Positions 1 through 4,746 of a DNA stretch of 6,550 nucleotides are shown piece by piece. A program made the translations under genes and the position numbers. The stretch comes from Rhodoferax sp. (GTDB lineage: Bacteria; Pseudomonadota; Gammaproteobacteria; Burkholderiales; Burkholderiaceae_C). Every line of letters begins with the position of its first letter. Within the stretch, counting starts at the first letter, position 1. The notes below the pieces were generated by a model. The model had not been told where the DNA came from. It was given only the letters and a program-made list of their open reading frames with translations, and made no database searches. The stretch lies in assembly GCA_026785765.1 (NCBI GenBank), contig JAJAZK010000175.1, positions 1-6,550 on the forward strand, read 5' to 3'.

Positions 1-950
1 CAAGTCCAGCTCAGCAGGCGCAAATCGGTGGTGTCTGGAAGCGCGGCGATTGTGCTCGTCAGGCCCTCGGGGCTGACCGCCACGCGGCTGACGCTGGTCC
101 TGTTGGGTGTGTTGGGATCGTTTGGTCCGGGGATTGACGTCGCCACAGAAAATGAGTCGCCTGCGCTACTTGCTATTGATGCCGGTGGCTTGAGTTTCAG
201 CGCCTCAATATCGCTTCGGGTCATTAACGCTTGTACCGGGAAGGCCAGCGGATTGTTCCAGTACTGGTCAAAGCTGCGCGACAAATCGCGTGCAATGCGG
301 CCGGCACCCAGCACTTCAATGTCGACAAAGTTTACGCCTTCGCTCTGGCCAAAATAGGCATCGCCCAGATTGCGCCCGCCGGTGATGGACAACGCGTTGT
401 CAGCCACAAAAATCTTGTTGTGCATGCGCCGCTGCAGGCGCGCTGCATCGCTCAGGCTGCTGATAATGCGCCAAAAGGCGGAAGACCGATTGCTGGGTAG
501 CGGATTGAACAGCCGCATTTCGATGTTTTTCTCAAACGCCAGTTGCAGCACCTGGGCGTTTTTGCCAGCGGTATTGAAGTCATCCAACAAAATGCGCACC
601 CGCACGCCGCGCCCTGCGGCTTGGCGTAGCGCCTCAAACAGGCGGTCCGTGGTGTCGTCCGCATGAATGGCGTAGGACTGCAAGTCCAGTGTTTTTTCAG
701 CCGCTTTAATTAACGTCATGCGGCTGGTAAAGGCCAGCTCGGCACTGCCGACAAGTGCAAAACCCGAGTCATTGCGGGTGCTGGCGGCAAGCGCGCGAGC
801 CGCCACCGCTTTACCCAGTCGGGTCTCCAGGTTGTTTTCAAGCGCGGTCGAGGCAGGGCGTTGAACGTCAGAAGGCAATGCGGCGCATCCGGTAAGTGCC
901 CATCCCGCGGTGAGCGTCAAGGTGGCCAGCAGCGTTATGAATCGTGGCAT
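1..950 (-). CDS. Phospholipase D / cardiolipin synthase-like lipoprotein, N-terminal part (partial, runs off left edge)
   Basis: Reading the minus strand from the ATG at 950 gives 316 open codons without a stop to the window edge. Residues 1-22 form a lipoprotein signal: a hydrophobic stretch (FITLLATLTLTAGWA) ending in a lipobox L-T-G-C with Cys22, so the mature protein is probably membrane-anchored. A PLD fold follows: LDLQSYAIHADDTT near residues 88-101, GVRVRILLDDFNTAG near 115-129, and one HKD motif, H177-x-K179-x4-D184, in RMHNKIFVADNALSITGGRN. The order and wording of these motifs match the YmdC/ClsC-type branch, which transfers phosphatidyl groups to make cardiolipin. That family carries two HKD motifs in about 450-530 residues; the second must lie beyond the left edge. 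Codons such as TTA, ATT and AAA are more AT-rich than in the catabolic genes to the right. The family is secure; substrate and exact role are inferred. Confidence 0.85.
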   Translation of the reverse strand, partial: MPRFITLLATLTLTAGWALTGCAALPSDVQRPASTALENNLETRLGKAVAARALAASTRNDSGFALVGSAELAFTSRMTLIKAAEKTLDLQSYAIHADDTTDRLFEALRQAAGRGVRVRILLDDFNTAGKNAQVLQLAFEKNIEMRLFNPLPSNRSSAFWRIISSLSDAARLQRRMHNKIFVADNALSITGGRNLGDAYFGQSEGVNFVDIEVLGAGRIARDLSRSFDQYWNNPLAFPVQALMTRSDIEALKLKPPASIASSAGDSFSVATSIPGPNDPNTPNRTSVSRVAVSPEGLTSTIAALPDTTDLRLLSWT

Positions 951-1110
951 GCGCTTGAAAGAAATGCAATAAGGTGCTGTAGATATCAGGATAACGGCAA
1001 TCAGTATCGCTTGGCGAGATTGCTGAATGATTTTGCGCTTGCTTGATTGGCGCTAGCCACTGTATCGCAAACACGTGGCGCCGTGCTGCCATGGCTGTGA
1101 TTGCAAAGCC

Positions 1111-1350
1111 TACACCCCGCGCCATCCCCAACGCACCCGGCTGTAGCGTAGCGTGGCCGAGCACTTCGAGACCTGGTTTGAGCTGGCAAGCGCCGGCCAG
1201 TTCGACGGCCAGGGCAAACACCATACCCCGGCAACCTACGTCGGAGAGGCTTTTGGCTTGGTTGATACTTCGCCGTCGCAAGTATCTGGATTGCGGCATC
1301 TCCTTGCCGACGGCTTTGCGCGCGCCCGCTGTGACGACTGCGGGCATGAC
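1111..1350 (+). pseudogene. Decayed N-terminal fragment of an IS91-family-like transposase
   Basis: Three pieces in two frames line up as one protein start. Piece 1 (from 1111) reads YTPRHPQRTRL, then a TAG stop at 1144-1146, then VAEHFETWFELASAGQ and onward to YVGEAF, ending at 1254. Piece 2, in another frame from 1271, reads RRRKYLDCGI. Piece 3, back in the first frame and ending at 1350, reads LADGFARARCDDCGHD. Joined, they resemble the N-terminal zinc-binding region of IS91-type (HUH rolling-circle) transposases, with the start of a Cys-x2-Cys knuckle at CDDCGH. The frame is broken by about 16 extra bases at 1255-1270 and about 2 extra bases near 1286-1288; the sum of 18 restores frame. 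Similarity ends abruptly at 1350, so the catalytic core is absent. The family call is from memory of the motif pattern. The element is dead. Confidence 0.6.
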
Positions 1351-1419
1351 GATCAATGCCCCACGGTCGCTCAATGTGTGTGTAGCTTCCTGCCCCCAAC
1401 GGTGCGTTTTTTCCAAGAG

Positions 1420-1530
1420 TCACCGCGTCACCCGCCTGTCGGCGGCGAACAATCGGGTTTCATCATTGGTCTGTCCCACCCGCGTCGCCATGGCGCGCAC
1501 AAAGTCGCGCAGGGGGGCACTGGCCGTCAT
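1420..1530 (-). pseudogene. Truncated 5' fragment resembling cysteine dioxygenase
   Basis: On the minus strand an ATG at 1530 opens a 36-codon frame beginning MTASAPLRDFVRAMATRV and ending at a TGA at 1420-1422. The pattern LRDFVRAM followed by DETRLFAADRR resembles the N-terminus of bacterial cysteine dioxygenases (cupin enzymes that oxidise cysteine to cysteine sulfinate), which run to about 180-200 residues. None of the later cupin or histidine motifs is present, so this would be a gene start cut off by rearrangement. The only ribosome-binding-like sequence, AGGA six bases before the ATG, spans the outer end of the MITE-like element and its target repeat just upstream. The similarity rests on a short stretch, so the identity is tentative; chance or a small unknown peptide remains possible. 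Confidence 0.35.
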
Positions 1531-1532
1531 CC

Positions 1533-1537
1533 ATCAT
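1533..1537. repeat. Target-site duplication ATCAT, left copy
   Basis: ATCAT directly abuts the left inverted repeat of the MITE-like element and is matched by an identical ATCAT at 1772-1776 abutting the right repeat. Because the repeat starts and ends in AT, the inverted repeat appears 19 bp long if the boundary is set two bases further out; the 17-bp reading with a 5-bp duplication explains all the bases. Confidence 0.6.
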
Positions 1538-1771
1538 CCTAGAAACCGCAGTTGGACGCGCCCGAGTGGGCTGCGATGGGGTGCGCTGGCAAGGCGTGAC
1601 GACGCCGCGGGCTCCTGCCCGCAAGGAGAAGCAACGCCGCCGGCGTGCGCCAGCGCGGCTCAATCGGGTGCGTAGCGTTGTCACCATTGAGGTGACCTTG
1701 CTGGTGCGCACAAAAGCTGGAGTTCATTAGGCGTATCCAGCGGAAGAAAGCGGTCAACTGCGGTTTCTAGG
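1538..1771. mobile_element. MITE-like non-autonomous element, 234 bp, with 17-bp terminal inverted repeats
   Basis: The left end 1538-1554 reads CCTAGAAACCGCAGTTG and the right end 1755-1771 is its exact reverse complement. The bases immediately outside are ATCAT on both sides (1533-1537 and 1772-1776), as expected of a 5-bp target-site duplication. The interior carries no recognisable protein. It contains two small perfect hairpins: GCGGGC/GCCCGC with a TCCT loop (1607-1622) and GTCACC/GGTGAC with an ATTGA loop (1680-1696). Size, perfect ends, flanking duplication and lack of coding capacity fit a miniature inverted-repeat transposable element moved by a DDE-type transposase supplied elsewhere. 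I cannot assign the parent IS family. It sits 7 bp upstream of the start of the cysteine dioxygenase-like fragment and 118 bp before the racemase gene. Confidence 0.7.
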
Positions 1772-1776
1772 ATCAT
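1772..1776. repeat. Target-site duplication ATCAT, right copy
   Basis: This is the partner of the ATCAT at 1533-1537. It directly follows the right terminal inverted repeat of the MITE-like element. Removing the element and one copy would rejoin the upstream region of the cysteine dioxygenase-like fragment with the leader of the racemase gene. Confidence 0.6.
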
Positions 1777-1874
1777 TCAAAGGCTGTGCAGATACCATTG
1801 CGGCGCGAGACTTCTGCGCCAAACTGGAATGCCGAACGCACCTGAAAATCGATCCATCCCCAGTCCCGCATGAC

Positions 1875-1880
1875 GAGGAA
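1875..1880 (+). promoter_or_regulatory. Ribosome binding site for the racemase gene
   Basis: GAGGAA stands nine bases before the ATG at 1890. It supports that start, which also matches the family's usual N-terminus (SGLRVVEISGIGPGP beginning at residue 5). Confidence 0.6.
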
Positions 1881-1889
1881 CCCCACAAC

Positions 1890-3011
1890 ATGAAGATCCT
1901 GAGCGGCCTGCGTGTCGTCGAAATCAGCGGCATCGGCCCTGGCCCTTTCTGTGCCATGCACCTGGCCGACCTCGGCGCCGACGTGATCTCGGTGGGTCGC
2001 GCCACGCCAGCGGCCCGCGGGACGGCTAGCGGTAACGTGCTCAACCGCGGCAAACGCTCGGTGTTTGCCGACCTCAAGTCGGCGGCGGACCGCGACGCCG
2101 TGCTGCAACTGATAGACCACGCCGACGTTCTGATCGAAGGCATGCGCCCGGGTGTGATGGAAAAGCTCGCCCTTGGCCCGGACGTGTGTACGCTGCGCAA
2201 CCCGCGCCTGGTCTACGGCCGCATGACGGGCTGGGGTCAGACCGGCCCGCTGGCCCAGGTGGCCGGCCATGACAACAATTACCTTTCGGTATCTGGCGCC
2301 TTGTGGCATGCCAGCCCGGCCGGGCAACGGCCCGTGACACCCTTCACAGTGGTTGGCGACATCGGCGGCGGGGCCTTGTACCTGGCCGTCGGTCTGCTGG
2401 CTGGCGTGTTGCGCGCACGCGCCACTGGCAAGGGGGCGGTGGTGGACGCGGCGATTCTGGATGGCTCGGCGCACATGCTCAATTTGCTGCTCAGCGTGCG
2501 CCATTCCGGCATGGTCAACGACGAGCGTGGCAAGAGCATCCATGACAGTTCCCCGTTTTACGAAACCTATGTCTGCGCCGATGGCCAGCACATCACCGTG
2601 GGCTCCATCGAGCCACAGTTCTACGCCCTGCTGCTGGCCAACCTGGGCCTGCAGAGCGATCCGGATTTCCAGTCTGCGCAGTGGGACAAACCGCGCTGGC
2701 CACAACTGCGCGCGCGGCTGGCGGCGATCTTTCTGTCGAGAACACGGGAGCAGTGGCGCCAGCAGATGGAAGGCACCGACGTCTGCTTCGGTGCCGTGCT
2801 CAACCCAGCCCAGGCGGCGCTGCATCCGCACAACCGGGAGCGCGGTGTCTACCTGGAGCCAGAAGGGGTCTTGCAGACAGCACCGGCACCACGCTTTGAC
2901 GGCGAATGCTACACACCCGGGGCGATGGCCGAAAACGGCCAACACAGCGCAGCGGTACTCGGCGAAATCTCGGCCGGCCGCGCCGCCGGGGTATGGCGCA
3001 AAGTGGGATGA
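1890..3011 (+). CDS. Alpha-methylacyl-CoA racemase-type CaiB/BaiF family protein
   Basis: The 373-residue product has the N-terminal family III CoA-transferase signature LSGLRVVEISGIGPGPF and the block DVLIEGMRPGVMEKLALGP. Within the family it looks like a racemase: AGHDNNYLS places a His at 127, VVGDIGGGALY an Asp at 157, and VGSIEPQFYA a Glu at 241. These match the His126, Asp156 and Glu241 described for Mycobacterium tuberculosis MCR, and the overall length is similar to that enzyme. Such enzymes epimerise the 2-methyl carbon of branched acyl-CoAs in the cytoplasm, turning the (2R) form into the (2S) form that acyl-CoA dehydrogenases accept. The SDR gene follows 34 bp after the stop on the same strand, suggesting an operon. 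A true CoA-transferase is possible but less likely given these residues. The substrate is unknown. Confidence 0.88.
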   Translation: MKILSGLRVVEISGIGPGPFCAMHLADLGADVISVGRATPAARGTASGNVLNRGKRSVFADLKSAADRDAVLQLIDHADVLIEGMRPGVMEKLALGPDVCTLRNPRLVYGRMTGWGQTGPLAQVAGHDNNYLSVSGALWHASPAGQRPVTPFTVVGDIGGGALYLAVGLLAGVLRARATGKGAVVDAAILDGSAHMLNLLLSVRHSGMVNDERGKSIHDSSPFYETYVCADGQHITVGSIEPQFYALLLANLGLQSDPDFQSAQWDKPRWPQLRARLAAIFLSRTREQWRQQMEGTDVCFGAVLNPAQAALHPHNRERGVYLEPEGVLQTAPAPRFDGECYTPGAMAENGQHSAAVLGEISAGRAAGVWRKVG

Positions 3012-3045
3012 TGTAGCCACTGCAGGCAACCACGGAGCGGCAACC

Positions 3046-3744
3046 ATGCACACAACACCCCAGCTCGACGGCCTGCGCGTCGTGGTGACCGGCGGACTCG
3101 GGAGCCTGGGTCGGCGTACCGGCGCGGTCTTGACGGCGCGCGGCGCCCGGGTCACCTTGGTGGACCGGGCAGCCGCAGTCAGGGTAAAGGGCATGGCCGG
3201 CGTGCTTGGCAGCGTCGATCTCGGCGACACGGCTGCGGCCGGCAAGGCCTTCGCGTCGGCCGCCGACAGAATGGGCGGGATCGATGGCCTCGTCAACGTG
3301 GCGGGAGGCTTCACCTGGGAGAGTATCGAGACCGGCGACGTGGCGACCTGGGACCGCCTGTACGCGATGAACCTGCGCACCGCGTTGCTGGCGTCGCAGC
3401 TGGCATTGCCGCACCTGCTGCGCTCACCACGCGCCAGCATCGTGAACGTGGGCGCACTGGCCGCGCAGAAGGCGGCCAGCGGCATGGGCGCCTACGCGGC
3501 GTCCAAGGCCGCCGTGGCGCGGCTGACCGAGGCGATGGCGGACGAATTCAAGGAGCGCGGCCTGCGCGTCAACGCGGTGCTGCCGAGCATTCTCGACACG
3601 CCACCGAACCGCGCCGACATGCCAAAAGCCGATTTTTCGCGCTGGGTCACACCCGACGCGCTGGCGGCGGTGATTGCCTTCTTGCTGTCGGCCGACGCGG
3701 CTGCGGTCACCGGGGCCTGCCTGCCGGTAACCGGGCGCGTCTGA
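3046..3744 (+). CDS. SDR-family NAD(P)-dependent oxidoreductase with the catalytic Ser replaced
   Basis: This 232-residue classical short-chain dehydrogenase starts at an ATG preceded by GGAG eight bases upstream. The cofactor-binding glycine motif is VTGGLGSLG (residues 14-22), a variant of TGxxxGxG with Ser at the usual middle Gly. Asp40 after the second strand (VTLVDR) suggests preference for NAD(H). NVAGG lies at 84-88, the structural Asn is at 109, and the catalytic pair is Tyr150-x3-Lys154 in GAYAASK. The serine expected 13 residues before Tyr is Ala137 in IVNVGALAA. It lies 34 bp behind the racemase gene and probably shares its transcript. The frame is open far upstream of this ATG, but that extension lies inside the racemase gene in another frame and is not real. 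Fold is certain; substrate unknown. Confidence 0.85.
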   Translation: MHTTPQLDGLRVVVTGGLGSLGRRTGAVLTARGARVTLVDRAAAVRVKGMAGVLGSVDLGDTAAAGKAFASAADRMGGIDGLVNVAGGFTWESIETGDVATWDRLYAMNLRTALLASQLALPHLLRSPRASIVNVGALAAQKAASGMGAYAASKAAVARLTEAMADEFKERGLRVNAVLPSILDTPPNRADMPKADFSRWVTPDALAAVIAFLLSADAAAVTGACLPVTGRV

Positions 3745-3754
3745 AACACCCGGC

Positions 3755-3768
3755 GCGGCTCCAGCCGC
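3755..3768. terminator. Possible hairpin between convergent genes
   Basis: GCGGC, a TCCA loop and GCCGC form a short perfect stem in the 33-bp gap between the stop of the plus-strand SDR (3744) and the stop of the minus-strand HSD10-like gene (3778). It is placed where a two-way terminator would be useful, but no T-run follows on either strand and such short stems are frequent in GC-rich DNA. Confidence 0.25.
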
Positions 3769-3777
3769 AAGCGCTGC

Positions 3778-4542
3778 TCAGCGCGGTGCCATCCGGATCG
3801 CGCCGTCGAGCCGGATCGTCTCGCCGTTGAGCATGGGATTTTCCAGAATATGCAGCGCCGTCAGCGCAAACTCGTCGGGATGTCCAAGCCGAGCCGGATG
3901 CGGCACCGAGGCGGCAAGGGATGCTTTGATATTGTCCGGCAAGCGCGCCAGCAGGGGCGTGTCGAACAGGCCCGGCGCAATCGTGCACACGCGAATGAAT
4001 TTGCTGGCCAGATCACGCGCCGCCACCAGCGTCATGCCAACAATCCCGGCCTTGGCAGCGGCATACGGAATCTGGCCGATCTGGCCATCAAAGGCCGCCA
4101 CCGACGCTGTGAGCACGCAAGCGCCCCGCTCACCATCGATGACTTCGTTGTTTGCCATGCGTGCCGCCGCCAGCCGCAGGGTGTTGAAAGTGCCCACCAG
4201 GTTGATGCGCACCACCGACTCGAACTTTTCCAGCGAACCGGGTTGTCCGTCTTTCTCCACCAGGCGCACCGCGCCTCCCACACCCGCGCAGTGCACCAGC
4301 GCGCGCAACACACCCAGCGCCTGCGCCGCATCAAACACCCGGGCCATCTGCGCCGGGTCACAGACGTCGGCTTGCACATAACAGGCCTGGCTCCCGATTT
4401 CCGCCACTGCGGCGGCGCCACGCTGCTGGTTCAAATCGGCGATCACTACGTGGACGCCGCGTTGCGCCAGCTGGCGGGCACAGGCAAGCCCAAGGCCGGA
4501 AGCGCCGCCGGTCACGACGGCGGACATATTGGACAGATGCAT
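3778..4542 (-). CDS. 3-hydroxyacyl-CoA dehydrogenase type 2 / HSD10-like SDR
   Basis: The 254-residue product matches the length and motifs of the type 2 3-hydroxyacyl-CoA dehydrogenase (HSD10) branch of SDRs. Residues 10-18 read VTGGASGLG. Asp36 in VVIADLN fits NAD+ use, Asn114 lies in RINLVGTFN, and the catalytic Ser147, Tyr160 and Lys164 are all present (TASVAAFDGQIGQIPYAAAK). The C-terminal block ENPMLNGETIRLDGAIRM is typical of this branch. These enzymes oxidise (S)-3-hydroxyacyl-CoA, including 3-hydroxy-2-methylacyl-CoA, to the 3-keto form. The start at 4542 is preferred because GGAG lies nine bases upstream (4552-4555); the second ATG at 4527 has no such site. The gene converges on the racemase-SDR pair and lies 204 bp downstream of the IclR-lactonase gene. 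Role in branched acyl-CoA oxidation is inferred from family and neighbours. Confidence 0.88.
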   Translation of the reverse strand: MHLSNMSAVVTGGASGLGLACARQLAQRGVHVVIADLNQQRGAAAVAEIGSQACYVQADVCDPAQMARVFDAAQALGVLRALVHCAGVGGAVRLVEKDGQPGSLEKFESVVRINLVGTFNTLRLAAARMANNEVIDGERGACVLTASVAAFDGQIGQIPYAAAKAGIVGMTLVAARDLASKFIRVCTIAPGLFDTPLLARLPDNIKASLAASVPHPARLGHPDEFALTALHILENPMLNGETIRLDGAIRMAPR

Positions 4543-4551
4543 ACAGAAGTT

Positions 4552-4555
4552 CTCC
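4552..4555 (-). promoter_or_regulatory. Ribosome binding site deciding the start of the HSD10-like gene
   Basis: GGAG on the minus strand, nine bases before the ATG at 4542, selects this start over the in-frame ATGs at 4527 and 4731. Confidence 0.55.
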
Positions 4556-4709
4556 GGAGGGCAGCGTGAAGGAATGCCGGCGTGGGTCACGCCCGCCCAA
4601 CCCGCGAGGATACCTGCGATCCGACCGCGATCCAGCCGCCCGCCCAAGGCGCTGCGCAGCAGTCGGCCGAGGTTGGTATCGGGCAGTACAACTTTTCGCA
4701 CAACCGAAC

Positions 4710-4721
4710 CGGTGGCCACCG
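4710..4721. repeat. 12-bp perfect palindrome in the intergenic gap
   Basis: CGGTGGCCACCG is its own reverse complement. It lies in the 204-bp gap between the IclR-lactonase gene (ends 4747) and the HSD10-like gene (starts 4542), about 170 bp ahead of the latter's start. It could be an operator or part of a hairpin behind the fusion gene, but there is no T-run and no known IclR-type consensus. Confidence 0.3.
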
Positions 4722-4746
4722 AAGACCGCAAAAGGCCAAAATTCGG

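Larger units (their letters stand above)
951..1889. other. Gene-poor rearranged junction with mobile-element debris
   Basis: This 939-bp stretch lies between the PLD-like gene (reading left) and the racemase gene (reading right) and holds no intact gene. From left to right I see an unassigned stretch (951-1110), a decayed transposase N-terminus (1111-1350), an unassigned 69 bp (1351-1419), a reverse-strand fragment resembling the start of cysteine dioxygenase (1420-1530), a MITE-like element (1538-1771), and the leader of the racemase gene (1777-1889). Several open frames cross the region on both strands, but none resembles a protein over its full length. The mixture suggests an insertion and deletion hotspot that replaced most of a former gene. 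Confidence 0.6.

Noticed and set aside
868..1416. Minus-strand 182-codon frame overlapping the PLD-like gene start
   Set aside because: It overlaps the signal-peptide region of the PLD-like gene and the transposase fragment in antisense, and shows no family motif.
1043..1675. A 210-codon plus-strand frame across the scarred junction
   Set aside because: It contains only a short transposase-like piece (RRRKYLDCGI) and otherwise crosses the cysteine dioxygenase-like fragment in antisense and the MITE-like element; it is a mosaic, not a gene.
1802..1820. GGCGC/GCGCC inverted repeat in the racemase leader
   Set aside because: A 5-bp stem with a 9-base loop is expected by chance in DNA this rich in GC, and no promoter boxes could be placed around it with confidence.
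2353..3045. In-frame extension of the plus-strand SDR by 231 codons
   Set aside because: The extension lies inside the racemase gene in another frame and reads as low-complexity Arg/Ser/Pro-rich protein. The ATG at 3046 has a good ribosome binding site and fits the SDR N-terminus.
1773..3485. A 570-codon open frame on the minus strand opposite the racemase and SDR genes
   Set aside because: It is antisense to two genes with clear family motifs, crosses their border, and its translation is rich in Arg, Ala, Gln and His with no recognisable domain. Long antisense frames are expected in GC-rich genes.
4543..4731. In-frame 63-codon extension of the HSD10-like SDR
   Set aside because: HSD10-type enzymes are about 255 residues and begin just before the TGGxSGxG motif; the start at 4542 has its own ribosome binding site. 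The extension shows no domain.
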